Positions 1 to 8,013 of a stretch of 48,476 nt of DNA are shown here, piece by piece; within the stretch, counting starts at the first letter, position 1, and each line of letters opens with the position of its first letter. Both the position numbers and the translations under genes were made by a program. Source of the DNA: an uncultured Lachnospiraceae bacterium. GTDB lineage: Bacteria; Bacillota; Clostridia; Lachnospirales; Lachnospiraceae. Below the pieces are notes generated by a model that was not told the origin of the DNA, ran no database searches, and saw nothing but the letters and a program-made list of their open reading frames with translations. Where the stretch lies: positions 1 through 48,476 of the forward strand of contig CADBFP010000013.1 of NCBI GenBank assembly GCA_902793995.1, given 5' to 3'.

Positions 1-1271
1 TTCCCCACGAAGGTGGTCTCAACCTGCGTTGCCCCATCCTTCTTCTCCAAGCTTTCCCCTTCTTCCGCAATCGCGATGCTGCCGTAGCCAGACTGCACCT
101 CCGCCGTCAGGCGATGGGGCGGGGCAAATACCAGTTCCGCCCGGGTCCAGTTATCAATCACATCCCGGATGGTATCCAGGTATTCTTCTTCCTCCGTATC
201 CTGAATGGATTCCAGGTAATAGCCGAGGCGCTCCCGGATGTCCTCCGTGATCTCCGCTGCCACGACCCGGGCGATTCCCTCCACATCTATGGCTCCGGGG
301 CCATAGACGAAGCGTTCGTATTCTTCAAAATATCCAAAAAGGAATTCGTCCTCCTCATTATAAAAGAACGCGCCTTTCGCATCGGGCATCTGGGACGGTG
401 CCGAGCCCTCCTTCAGTTGGCCGGCAGCATTCAGCACCAACAGAATCCCCTGCAATTCCGCCGAGGGAAGATATTCCCTTCTGGCTCCGTTCCACAGGGT
501 GACGGAGGCCTCGTAATAAGGAAGCATGGCAAACACGGCCTGCAGCTCTATGTGCTCGTCCTTCAGTTCCACCGTGATTACCGGCTCTGTAGAATAATCC
601 GTCCCATTGCAGACCCACTTAACAAAGCGGCTGCCTTCACCGGGAACGGCCTGCAGCCTATAGCTGCCCACATAGGAGGAGTAGTACCAGTCGGGAAAAT
701 CCTCGTCTGTCATATTGGTACCGTTCCACCGTACCGTCAACCCTCCGTCCCCGGAGGTTTCCGCCTGGATATGCCGCAGCGGCGCAAAGCTGATGGCTGC
801 CTCTTTCCAGCCGTCTATCACATCCTGCACAGCCTGCTTCTGTTCTGCATTCAGCTTATCTCCCATTTCCGTCAGGAAGTTCCGGAGTCCATCCCGGACC
901 TCCTCCGTGATTTCCGCCCGAATCACCTTGGTGCCGCCCTCCGGATCCAGGGCCGCCGGTCCGAAGCCGAAGCTGTCGCTGGTGGAATCGTACATAAACA
1001 GGATTGCTTCCCCTGTTTCATCATAATAAAACTCCAGCTCCTCAAAGCCCTCCGGCGCCTCTCCTGCCTTCAGCTTGCCGGCCACCGCCAGGGCGGTCAT
1101 CACCCCAAAGCTTTCCGTTCTGTCGTAATCGGACGCCTTTGCTCCGTTCTTCATAACCAGGGTAACGGATTTATCCGGCGTCCCCTCTTCTGCCTGAACC
1201 CGGAATGTCAGTCCCATAAGCAGCGCTGCCAACAGCGCCAAAGTCCACCATGTTTTTTGTGCCGTTTTCAT
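1..1271 (-). CDS. Secreted protein with internal duplication, 3' end outside window
   Basis: About 423 residues are visible; the stop lies beyond the left edge. The start is the ATG at 1271, behind AAAGGAG. A Sec signal peptide covers about residues 1-27 (hydrophobic core, then RVQA before EEGT). The mature part contains a long unit that occurs twice: each copy has a stretch like FGFGPAALD or FVYGPGAID, then VxRAEITE or VVAAEITED, then a helical DVIDxW segment and a xFAP segment. Copy one ends in a beta module (YRLQAVPGEGSRFVKW) typical of the InlB-like bacterial repeat domain found in surface proteins. An acidic composition and secretion suggest an extracellular or wall-associated protein. 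No catalytic motif is visible and the function is unknown. It is transcribed away from the ABC-F gene from its own promoter. Confidence 0.8.
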   Translation of the reverse strand, partial: MKTAQKTWWTLALLAALLMGLTFRVQAEEGTPDKSVTLVMKNGAKASDYDRTESFGVMTALAVAGKLKAGEAPEGFEELEFYYDETGEAILFMYDSTSDSFGFGPAALDPEGGTKVIRAEITEEVRDGLRNFLTEMGDKLNAEQKQAVQDVIDGWKEAAISFAPLRHIQAETSGDGGLTVRWNGTNMTDEDFPDWYYSSYVGSYRLQAVPGEGSRFVKWVCNGTDYSTEPVITVELKDEHIELQAVFAMLPYYEASVTLWNGARREYLPSAELQGILLVLNAAGQLKEGSAPSQMPDAKGAFFYNEEDEFLFGYFEEYERFVYGPGAIDVEGIARVVAAEITEDIRERLGYYLESIQDTEEEEYLDTIRDVIDNWTRAELVFAPPHRLTAEVQSGYGSIAIAEEGESLEKKDGATQVETTFVG

Positions 1272-1307
1272 ATTCTTTCTCCTTTCGGAATTAGTATTCT
1301 GTAATAA

Positions 1308-1335
1308 ATTATACGCTTATTATTCCCTTTTGCAA
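1308..1335 (-). promoter_or_regulatory. Sigma-A-type promoter of the secreted protein gene
   Basis: On the minus strand a -35 box TTGCAA (1330-1335) is followed after 16 nt by a perfect TATAAT (1308-1313). It lies about 37 nt upstream of the start codon at 1271. Confidence 0.6.
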
Positions 1336-1407
1336 TCATTTATCAGACTTTTTCTCGAAAAAATGTTATTACACACAAAACGGATTCTGTTTTTCTTATC
1401 TTTCCCC

Positions 1408-1437
1408 TTGCATTTTTCAGGATTTATGCGACAATAT
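1408..1437 (+). promoter_or_regulatory. Possible promoter of the ABC-F gene
   Basis: TTGCAT (1408-1413) is followed after 17-18 nt by ACAATA/CAATAT, giving a leader of about 45 nt before the ATG at 1485. The -10 is weak, so this is tentative. The surrounding 200-nt gap is AT-rich and holds the divergent promoters of the two flanking genes. Confidence 0.35.
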
Positions 1438-1484
1438 AGAACGAGAAAAATACAAGAGAATCCTAACCATCAAGAGAGGTTTAT

Positions 1485-3116
1485 ATGATTACAGTCAGCA
1501 ATGTAACCGTCCGTTTCGGAAAAAGCGCCCTGTTTGAGGATGTGAATGTGAAATTCGTGCCCGGGGAATGCTACGGTCTCATCGGCGCCAACGGCGCCGG
1601 CAAATCCACCTTCCTTAGGGTGCTCACCGGGGAACTGGAGCCCAGCCGGGGGGAAGTGCATATCACGCCCGGGGAACGGCTCTCTTTCTTAAAGCAGGAC
1701 CATTTTGCCTATGATGAATATCCCGTGCTGGAAACGGTGATGATGGGCAATGCCCGGCTGGTGGAGATTATGAAGGAAAAGGACGCCCTTTATGCCAAAG
1801 AAGACTTCTCCGATGAAGACGGCATCAAGGCCAGCGAGCTGGAGGGGGAATTCGCCGCCATGAACGGCTGGGAAGCGGAATCGGATGCCGCCGCCCTCTT
1901 AAACGGCCTGGGGGTGGAGCCGGAGTTTCATTATATGCTAATGAAGGATCTGGACGGAGCTTTGAAGGTGAAGGTGCTGCTGGCCCAGGCTCTTTTCGGA
2001 AACCCGGACATCCTGCTGCTGGACGAGCCCACCAACCATCTGGACTTGGCGGCCATTGCCTGGCTGGAAGAGTTTTTGATCAATTTCGAAAACACGGTGA
2101 TTGTGGTGTCCCACGACCGCTATTTCCTGAATAAGGTCTGCACTATGATTGCGGATATTGACTACGCCAAGATCCAGCTTTACGCCGGCAACTACGACTT
2201 CTGGTACGAATCCAGCCAGCTGAAGATCCGGCAGATGAAGGAAGCCAATAAGAAGAAGGAGGAACAGATCAAGGAGCTGCAGGAATTCATCCAGCGCTTC
2301 TCCGCCAACGCCTCCAAATCCAAGCAGGCCACTTCCAGAAAGCGGGCCCTGGAAAAGATCCAGCTGGATGACATCCGGCCTTCCAGCCGGAAATACCCTT
2401 ATATCGATTTCCGCCCGGACCGCTCCATCGGCAACGAGGTGCTGGAGGTGCATAATCTTTCTAAAACCATAAACGGGGTAAAGGTGCTGGACGATATCTC
2501 CTTCGTGCTGGGCCGGGAGGATAAAGTGGCCCTGGTGGGTTCCGACGAGCTGGCCAAAACCACCCTCTTCCAGATTCTAATGGGGGAGATGGAGCCGGAT
2601 GCAGGCAGCTTCAAATGGGGCGTCACCACTTCCCAGGCTTATTTCCCCAAGGACAGCTCCGAGGAGTTTAAGAGCGATCTGAATATCACCGAATGGCTCA
2701 CCGGCTATTCCCAGATCAAGGATATGACCTATGTGCGGGGCTTTTTGGGCCGTATGCTCTTTGCGGGGGATGACGGGGTAAAGAAGCTGACGGTGCTCTC
2801 CGGAGGGGAGCGGGTCCGCTGCATGCTCTCCAAGATGATGATCTCCGGTTCCAATGTGCTGCTGATGGACGAACCCACCAACCATCTGGATATGGAATCC
2901 ATCACCGCCTTAAACAACGGGATGATCAAATTCCCCGGGGTGATTATCTTCTCCTCCCGGGACCACCAGATTGTGCAAACCACGGCCAATCGGATTATGG
3001 AACTGGTGAATGGCAAGCTGATTGATAAGATTACCACCTATGATGAATACTTGGCAGACGATGTGATGGCCATGAAGCGGCAGGTCTATCATGTGGATTT
3101 GAAGGATATAGGGTGA
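1485..3116 (+). CDS. ABC-F ATP-binding protein, YkpA/YbiT type
   Basis: 543 aa, soluble, with two ABC domains and no membrane segment, so it is a ribosome-associated ABC-F protein and not a transporter. NBD1 has Walker A GANGAGKS (34-41) and Walker B LLLDEP (178-183). The charged linker at about 240-300 (NKKKEEQIKELQEF, ANASKSKQATSRK) corresponds to the P-site tRNA interaction motif. NBD2 has LSGGER (439-444) and LMDEPTNHLD. Several motifs are degenerate: the NBD1 signature reads LDGALK (157-162), the NBD2 P-loop reads GSDELAKTT (353-361), and the NBD2 switch region reads SSRDH. As I recall, the YkpA family itself has an unusual NBD2 P-loop, so only part of this is special here. ABC-F proteins act in translation or antibiotic protection; the exact role is not inferable. 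The ribosome site is AGAGG. Confidence 0.9.
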   Translation: MITVSNVTVRFGKSALFEDVNVKFVPGECYGLIGANGAGKSTFLRVLTGELEPSRGEVHITPGERLSFLKQDHFAYDEYPVLETVMMGNARLVEIMKEKDALYAKEDFSDEDGIKASELEGEFAAMNGWEAESDAAALLNGLGVEPEFHYMLMKDLDGALKVKVLLAQALFGNPDILLLDEPTNHLDLAAIAWLEEFLINFENTVIVVSHDRYFLNKVCTMIADIDYAKIQLYAGNYDFWYESSQLKIRQMKEANKKKEEQIKELQEFIQRFSANASKSKQATSRKRALEKIQLDDIRPSSRKYPYIDFRPDRSIGNEVLEVHNLSKTINGVKVLDDISFVLGREDKVALVGSDELAKTTLFQILMGEMEPDAGSFKWGVTTSQAYFPKDSSEEFKSDLNITEWLTGYSQIKDMTYVRGFLGRMLFAGDDGVKKLTVLSGGERVRCMLSKMMISGSNVLLMDEPTNHLDMESITALNNGMIKFPGVIIFSSRDHQIVQTTANRIMELVNGKLIDKITTYDEYLADDVMAMKRQVYHVDLKDIG

Positions 3117-3118
3117 TG

Positions 3119-3189
3119 TGTCATTTTGAGGCCGTAGGCCGAAGAATCCCATCATTCGTATAGGATCCTTCGCTTCGCTCAGGATGACA
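3119..3189. repeat. REP-like imperfect palindrome (TGTCATCCTGAGCGA family)
   Basis: The arms TGTCATTTTGAGGCC...GAAGAATCC and GGATCCTTCGCTTCGCTCAGGATGACA are imperfect inverted copies. The element starts right after the ABC-F stop codon and ends before the ribosome site of the zinc-ribbon gene. A related half-copy lies at 29438-29475. Confidence 0.7.
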
Positions 3190-3215
3190 CTATACAATGT
3201 GAAGGAGGTTTAATT

Positions 3216-3809
3216 ATGGAAAGATTTTGCACCAACTGCGGAAATGTATTGGAAGAAGGCGCGCTGTTTTGTCCGGAGTGCGGCGAGCGGGTCGCAGCCC
3301 CCGCGGAAGAAAAGGCGGAAGATATGAAACAGGAATTCCAGCAAACCCTCGGGGAGGAAGCGGAACAGACTCCTGCGGAAGCGGAACTGCCTAAAATCCC
3401 GGACTATGCTGCGCCAGCCTTTACGGCAGGGGCTGCTACCGCCGCCGGCGCTGCTGCGGCTTCAGAAAAGCCTGTGGCGCCAGCTGCGCATCTGTCCGAA
3501 GGGCCGGAGGTTCTGACGGTTTACAACAAACCTTTAAGCACTGCCACTTACTTCTGGACGCTGCTGCTGTTTGCGGTGCCGGTCATCGGCTTGATTGCCA
3601 TGCTGATCATGGCCTTTGCTTCCAAAAATGCCAACCGCCGGAATCTGGCCCAGGCCTGCCTGATCGGCCTGTTGATTTGCCTGATTCTCCTGGGCTTGTT
3701 TATGCTGGTGCTGGTGGTCAGCGGCAAGAGCTTCGGCGTGGACATCAGCAAATTCAGTCTGAAAACCATTTGGGAAGGAATCCTCACGGGGATCGGATTT
3801 ACGAAATAA
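3216..3809 (+). CDS. Zinc-ribbon membrane protein
   Basis: 197 aa, start supported by AAGGAGG 7 nt upstream. An N-terminal zinc ribbon has CTNCG (5-9) and CPEC (22-25). It is followed by an acidic, Ala/Pro/Glu-rich linker to about residue 110 and two hydrophobic segments at about 113-133 and 147-170 separated by a short basic loop (SKNANRRN). This is the common zinc-ribbon plus membrane-anchor layout of Firmicutes proteins with no assigned function. It follows the ABC-F gene on the same strand with only a REP-like palindrome between them, so co-transcription is possible. A hairpin directly behind the stop closes the unit. The job is unknown. Confidence 0.85.
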   Translation: MERFCTNCGNVLEEGALFCPECGERVAAPAEEKAEDMKQEFQQTLGEEAEQTPAEAELPKIPDYAAPAFTAGAATAAGAAAASEKPVAPAAHLSEGPEVLTVYNKPLSTATYFWTLLLFAVPVIGLIAMLIMAFASKNANRRNLAQACLIGLLICLILLGLFMLVLVVSGKSFGVDISKFSLKTIWEGILTGIGFTK

Positions 3810-3835
3810 AAAAGGGGCGGTGGCAAGCCGCCCCC
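3808..3835. terminator. Shared rho-independent terminator
   Basis: Stem GGGGCGG (3814-3820) and CCGCCCC (3828-3834) with a short loop lie between the convergent zinc-ribbon and Nudix genes. On the minus strand a T6 tract follows, so it terminates Nudix transcripts strongly; plus-strand termination is likely weaker because few T residues follow. Confidence 0.75.
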
Positions 3836-4317
3836 TAAATCGTTAGGTCCCGGCCGTTTAATACGGCCTTTTTTAATATATCATTTTCGTAGCAGAGTTT
3901 TAAGGAAAAGAAAGGGGCCTCCTCCCGGATCAGTTTGAAGAAGATTTTATCGCCTTCCCACTGAGGCAGGGCATCGATTTCCGCCTCCGGCACCCAGCGG
4001 AGGATGCCTTCCTCGCACTCCTTCAGTTCTTCCTCCCGGGTTTCTGCGGTGAAAAGATGCATATACTCCGTACCCCAGCCATCGTTCACAAAGGTGACGA
4101 TGCCCCGGAAGCGGTAATCCGAAAGCGTCAGGCCCGTCTCCTCTTCCACTTCCCGCAGCAGGCATTCCTCGGGGCTTTCGCCGTTTTCAAACTTGCCCCC
4201 CACACCGATCCATTTGCCCTGATTCACATCCCCGTCTTTTTTAATGCGGTGCATCATCAGGTAGCTTTCGCCCCGGCGGATATAACAAAGAGTGGTATTA
4301 AACATCTGCAAAATCAT
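3835..4317 (-). CDS. Nudix hydrolase (MutT-like)
   Basis: 160 aa. The Nudix box runs from GGKFENGESP to REVEEETGL at about residues 40-62 and keeps the G-x5-E-x7-R-E-x2-E-E-x-G pattern that binds the catalytic metal. Such enzymes hydrolyse nucleoside diphosphates linked to another moiety. MutT-like sanitising of oxidised dNTPs is one option, but substrate cannot be assigned from sequence. The start overlaps the end of the DUF1287 gene by 4 nt (ATGA), so translation is probably coupled. Confidence 0.88.
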   Translation of the reverse strand: MILQMFNTTLCYIRRGESYLMMHRIKKDGDVNQGKWIGVGGKFENGESPEECLLREVEEETGLTLSDYRFRGIVTFVNDGWGTEYMHLFTAETREEELKECEEGILRWVPEAEIDALPQWEGDKIFFKLIREEAPFFSLKLCYENDILKKAVLNGRDLTI

Positions 4318-5288
4318 TCTCCGTTAAAGCCGTTCCAGCGGTAATGACCGACAATGATCTTGCTGGTAGATACCAGATAATCCTCTTCATACAGCACCTG
4401 TTCCTCGATGGCATGATGCAGCACATAGGGCACTGCGTCATCCGCCCGCCGGTCGGAAATCACGGCAATATGCCCTTCCCAAAGGCCTTTCTTGGGATGG
4501 AAAAGAATTACGAAATCCCCGGGCTGCCAGGCTGCCGTATCCTTCAGATCCGTAGTCAATTTCTCCGCCCGGTGCTCGAAGAAGGGATACAGCACCCGTA
4601 CCCGGCGGAAATCAATCTTGGGATCCCCGATTTCAAAGGAACTTTCCGGCCCATAACCGGCCGCCGCCAGCTCCGCCGTAAACCAGTCCGGATGATTGAC
4701 TACATCCGCGTCCACCAGGGCCTTTAAATCATAACCGGCCGCCAGCAGGGCCGCACCCACCACATCCGTGCAGACTCCTTCCCAAATGCCGTCCGGCCCG
4801 ATTTCCGGGTAGCCGCCGGCAAAATAACTGGAGGCATTATACCGGGGTTTATGGGTATCCAGGTAGGTTTTGGCTCCCTGGAGGATATCCGTCTGGTCGT
4901 CAATACCGTTGCCGTTTTTGTCCAAAGGGCTGCGGTAAGTCTCGATCCCGAAGTCTTCCCCCTTCTTGATGTAATAGCCGGGCTTACGGGTGTAGTCAAA
5001 AGCAGGGCCCACATATTCCGTGTCCGTGGGATATGGTTCCGAGACCGTGGTGGGTTCTGCTGTGGTAAGCGCTTCCGTCCCGAGGGGTTCCGTGGGATTT
5101 ACGATAACCGGCAGGGTCTGAGCCGTAGGCAGATTACCGGAAGCTTCCGTGCTTTTCCCGCTTTCCTGGACGCCGGCGCCGCAGGCGGCAGTCAGGGCCA
5201 GGGAAGCCATAATCAGGAGGCTCATCCATTTGAGTTTTCTTCTGCTTTCTGATTTATTCAAGTCTTTTATGGTATATCTCCTTCTCAT
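4314..5288 (-). CDS. DUF1287 lipoprotein
   Basis: 324 aa. A basic N-terminus, hydrophobic segment and lipobox LTAAC at about residues 32-36 mark a lipoprotein. A Thr/Pro/Glu-rich spacer follows to about residue 90. The DUF1287 domain comes next: GVCTDVV with a conserved Cys, the IDFRRV stretch, PGDFVIL and GHIAVIS with a conserved His. This Cys/His pattern resembles NlpC/P60-type folds, which suggests a cell-wall role but no proven activity. The segment DKNGNGIDDQTD looks like an EF-hand-type calcium loop. The start at 5288 has GAGG upstream and its own promoter. It heads a two-gene unit with the Nudix gene. Confidence 0.85.
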   Translation of the reverse strand: MRRRYTIKDLNKSESRRKLKWMSLLIMASLALTAACGAGVQESGKSTEASGNLPTAQTLPVIVNPTEPLGTEALTTAEPTTVSEPYPTDTEYVGPAFDYTRKPGYYIKKGEDFGIETYRSPLDKNGNGIDDQTDILQGAKTYLDTHKPRYNASSYFAGGYPEIGPDGIWEGVCTDVVGAALLAAGYDLKALVDADVVNHPDWFTAELAAAGYGPESSFEIGDPKIDFRRVRVLYPFFEHRAEKLTTDLKDTAAWQPGDFVILFHPKKGLWEGHIAVISDRRADDAVPYVLHHAIEEQVLYEEDYLVSTSKIIVGHYRWNGFNGE

Positions 5289-5303
5289 AGAGTGAACCTC
5301 GTT

Positions 5304-5331
5304 ATTATAGCATAGTTTAGGGATTAGGCAA
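5304..5331 (-). promoter_or_regulatory. Promoter of the DUF1287-Nudix unit
   Basis: TTGCCT (5326-5331), 16-nt spacer, perfect TATAAT (5304-5309). The -35 box falls inside a short CCTA-type repeat behind the U32 gene. Confidence 0.5.
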
Positions 5332-5352
5332 TAGGCAATAGGGGGGAGGGCA
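5311..5352 (-). repeat. CCTA-type pyrimidine-rich repeat behind the U32 gene
   Basis: On the minus strand it reads as imperfect units such as CCTATTGCCTATTGCC and CCTAATCCC. It starts just downstream of the stop codon at 5358. Related stretches sit behind three other minus-strand genes, at 7974-8012, 17566-17585 and 21385-21401. Confidence 0.5.
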
Positions 5353-5357
5353 AGGGG

Positions 5358-7517
5358 CTATTCCACGCCTTTTTTGTAATTGCCCCGGGTGAAGGAAAGG
5401 CCGGGGGGCGGGGCCAGGGCCTTCCGGCTCCCCGCCTGCAATCCGGAAAGGACATGCCCCAGCAGGGCTTCCGCCTCTTCCCTGGTTTCCGTGGTAAAAT
5501 GGATCCGCAGCCGCTCTCCGTATAAAGGCATATCCGCCAGATAGAGGGGCACGGCATTATACAGTATGCTGAAACAATGACGGCAGCGAGCCTGGCACAG
5601 ATGGGCCGCCCCGGTCCGATCCACCAGCGGGGTGGTCTGAGGCCGCGTCAAGGCAGGGTTTCCTGCTTCCTTCAGGCAGTGTCCTTCCGTTTTGAACAGG
5701 CACTGAGCGGAAATCATTAAGGGGGTGCGGCCGTAAATCAGCTGCTCCCGGGGCAAGCCGCTCTCCCCTAAGGCCGCCAGGTCCTTCTCATGCGGTTCCA
5801 GAGGCAAGGTCAGGCACTGTGCCCCCCAGGCGGCTGCCTCCCTTTCGGCCCATCGGTTCCAGATATAAAGACTGTGGTCAAAGACCCGCTCTCCCGGCAA
5901 GTCCTTTTCCTGCCAGAAAGCCGCTTCCTCCGGCGAAGCCAAAAGCACGCCGTCCGCTTTACTGCGATGAAGAGCCTCCAAAGCCCCGGGACTTCCCAGA
6001 ACCGCCCCCATGGGCCGCCGCAAAACCGGCGGCAGGGCATAATAAATCCGCTTCCCGGTCCGCCGCACTTTTTCCGCCATGGCCGGAAAATCCTCCGGAC
6101 TTACATAATCCGCCGGCAGATACACCCCCTGCACCGGGTGGGCCAGCACCATATCAAGCAAACAGATATCATCCAGCTGCACCAGAAGGGGTAAAGCCGG
6201 ATAGGCTGCTTCCGCTTTCGGGTTCAGGGCCTTGAGGGACATCCGGGCCGGTTTTTTCGCCGCCGGCCGCCGGAAGGGATTTAAGAGGGCTTCCTCCAGA
6301 GATTCCAAACCCCGGCGGCGCAGTTCATTTACCGCCCCCAAAGGCAGGAAACAGCCCTCCTCCAAATAGCCTTCCAAAGTATGAAAGACGAAACCGCTAC
6401 CCCCGGTTTTCATCAGCTGCTGCCGCAGTTTTTCTTCCGATAAGGGCTGCTTCTGAGCCCCTTCCACCAGGGTTCCCTCTGCCTGTACCTGGGTCCCCCG
6501 GTATCCCAGGCGGAGCCGGGCAGGCCGGTGCTGAAACAGCTCGTAAAATCCGTCTATGGCCAGGGGACGCTCCCCCAGATAAGCTTCCCGGATTTTTTCC
6601 TTGCCTGTTTCCTCCAGGCTCACATGGGTCTTTTTAGGGCCGGGATCCAGCATGTCCGCCCCGTTATGTCGGCGGGTATAACCTTCGGTAAATCCCCCCC
6701 GGTCAAAGAGGGCAGAGAGGGCCTTCCGGTCCGCCTCTTCCACCCGGAAGCTGCCTGCCTCAAGCCGGTTCAAATATTTCCTGTAAATGGCCGTGACCCC
6801 GGCGGTGTACTCCGGGCTTTTCATCCGGCCTTCTATTTTCAAAGAACATACCCCGGCGGCCTGAAGAGCCGGCAGCTCATCCAGCCCGCAGAGATCCCGC
6901 ATATTCATCAGGCGCCCGCCCTCGTAAGGTAAGCGGCAAGGCTGGGCACAGCGCCCCCGGTTGCCGCTGCGGCCCCCCAGAAAGCTGCTCATGAGGCAGC
7001 GGCCAGACCAGCAGTAACACAAAGCGCCGTGGACAAAAACTTCCGTTTCCAGGCCGCTTTCCCGGCCCAGGGCCTCGATTTCCTTTAAGGAAAGCTCCCG
7101 GGGCAGCACCAGGCGTTTCACCCCCCGCTGCTTCAGCAATCTTGCCCCCTCCGGGCCGCTCACCGCCATTTGGGTGGAAGCATGGAGGGGAAGGGAGGGA
7201 AAGTGCTCCCTCAGAAAGGCCAGAACGCCCATATCCTGCACAATTACCCCGTCCAGCCCCCGGCAAACCAAGGGGTCCATATAGTCAAACAGGAGGTTTT
7301 CCATCTCCTGCTCTTTCAGCAGGGTATTCACCGTCAGATAGACTTTTTTATCCCGCAGGTGCGCGTAATCCATGGCCTTTAGCAGCTGCTCTCCTGCCGG
7401 ATTGTCCGCAAAAGCCCGGGCTCCAAAAAGGGGCCCGCCCATATAAACAGCATCGGCCCCTGCCTGAAAAGCAGCCATAAGGGACTCAAAGGAGCCCGCC
7501 GGGGACAGCAGTTCCAT
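5358..7517 (-). CDS. U32 family protein with DUF3656-like C-terminus (RlhA-like)
   Basis: 719 aa. The N-terminus (MELLSPAGSFESLMAAFQAG) and GADAVYMGG are classic U32. At about residues 165-195 a Cys cluster (CYCWSGRC, then GRCAQPCR) matches the iron-sulfur ligands of the family, which were once called peptidases. The long C-terminal part fits the DUF3656-containing branch that includes RlhA, which hydroxylates C2501 of 23S rRNA using prephenate in E. coli. A tRNA-modifying role (TrhP-like) is the main alternative; the length favours the RlhA type. The start at 7517 follows ZapA by 9 nt, and the ribosome site lies within the zapA 3' end, so the two are one operon. A third Cys set (CQARCRHC) lies near the C-terminus. 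Confidence 0.85.
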   Translation of the reverse strand: MELLSPAGSFESLMAAFQAGADAVYMGGPLFGARAFADNPAGEQLLKAMDYAHLRDKKVYLTVNTLLKEQEMENLLFDYMDPLVCRGLDGVIVQDMGVLAFLREHFPSLPLHASTQMAVSGPEGARLLKQRGVKRLVLPRELSLKEIEALGRESGLETEVFVHGALCYCWSGRCLMSSFLGGRSGNRGRCAQPCRLPYEGGRLMNMRDLCGLDELPALQAAGVCSLKIEGRMKSPEYTAGVTAIYRKYLNRLEAGSFRVEEADRKALSALFDRGGFTEGYTRRHNGADMLDPGPKKTHVSLEETGKEKIREAYLGERPLAIDGFYELFQHRPARLRLGYRGTQVQAEGTLVEGAQKQPLSEEKLRQQLMKTGGSGFVFHTLEGYLEEGCFLPLGAVNELRRRGLESLEEALLNPFRRPAAKKPARMSLKALNPKAEAAYPALPLLVQLDDICLLDMVLAHPVQGVYLPADYVSPEDFPAMAEKVRRTGKRIYYALPPVLRRPMGAVLGSPGALEALHRSKADGVLLASPEEAAFWQEKDLPGERVFDHSLYIWNRWAEREAAAWGAQCLTLPLEPHEKDLAALGESGLPREQLIYGRTPLMISAQCLFKTEGHCLKEAGNPALTRPQTTPLVDRTGAAHLCQARCRHCFSILYNAVPLYLADMPLYGERLRIHFTTETREEAEALLGHVLSGLQAGSRKALAPPPGLSFTRGNYKKGVE

Positions 7518-7526
7518 CTTTCCGCC

Positions 7527-7844
7527 TTACCCTTCCTCCTGCCGCATTTTGCTGGAAACCAGTTCATGCTTTACACTGTAAAGCTCCTGTTCCAAAGCTT
7601 TTTGCTTTTTTACCAGTTCCTCCACCTGGGCCTGGGATTTGAAATAATCATCCGCCAGATTCATAATCAGCATCAGCATGCGGTAATCCTGATTCTGCCG
7701 CAGAAAGCCCTGGGTTTTGGATAAATCCGCCGCCCGGCCGTTCACATAAGTCGCCACTCTCTGCAGATAGGCCTCGTTTTCATTGCCCCCCAAGAGATAG
7801 GACTTTCCCATAATCGTGACTTCTGTATAGTTCTTTTCAGCCAT
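7527..7844 (-). CDS. zapA: Cell division protein ZapA
   Basis: 105 aa from the ATG at 7844. An upstream ATG at 7862 is rejected because its second and third codons contain the GGAGG that serves the 7844 start. The N-terminal part (EVTIMGKSYLLGG, then LQRVATYVNGR) matches ZapA, which forms coiled-coil tetramers and bundles FtsZ filaments at midcell. The C-terminal half is a predicted coiled coil (SQAQVEELVKKQKALEQEL). It lies directly upstream of the U32 gene, a linkage often seen in Firmicutes. Confidence 0.85.
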   Translation of the reverse strand: MAEKNYTEVTIMGKSYLLGGNENEAYLQRVATYVNGRAADLSKTQGFLRQNQDYRMLMLIMNLADDYFKSQAQVEELVKKQKALEQELYSVKHELVSSKMRQEEG

Positions 7845-7883
7845 GCAGTCACAGCCTCCCAATAGATACGATTAATCTCATAC

Positions 7884-7912
7884 AGTATAAATCAGTTCCG
7901 GCCAAAACACAA
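7884..7912 (-). promoter_or_regulatory. Likely promoter of zapA-U32
   Basis: TTGTGT (7907-7912), 17-nt spacer, TATACT (7884-7889) on the minus strand. The -10 matches five of six positions and the -35 three of six. Confidence 0.45.
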
Positions 7913-7935
7913 GGGGAAAATACAATTTGTGGACA

Positions 7936-7967
7936 TAAAAAAAAGAGAACCCCCAAGATGTTGGGGG
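7936..7967 (-). terminator. Rho-independent terminator of the HIT gene unit
   Basis: The hairpin CCCCCAA-GATG-TTGGGGG (7950-7967) is followed on the minus strand by TTCTC and a T8 tract. It closes the transcript that ends with the HIT gene. Confidence 0.8.
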
Positions 7968-7973
7968 TCAGGG

Positions 7974-8012
7974 AGTAGGCGTAGGCAGTAGGCGTAGGCA
8001 GTAGGCGTAGGG
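7974..8012. repeat. Tandem repeat, three 13-bp units
   Basis: The unit AGTAGGCGTAGGC occurs at 7974-7986 and 7987-7999, and with one change at the end at 8000-8012. It lies between the HIT stop codon (8014) and its terminator. On the minus strand it reads CCTACGCCTACT, the best-ordered member of the CCTA repeat group. Confidence 0.9.
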
Positions 8013-8013
8013 A

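Noticed and set aside
114-1304. Plus-strand frame of 396 codons at the left end
   Set aside because: Antisense of the secreted protein gene, which has a signal peptide, a ribosome site and a promoter.
7974-8012. CRISPR-like array
   Set aside because: The 13-bp units are contiguous with no spacers; it is a plain tandem repeat.
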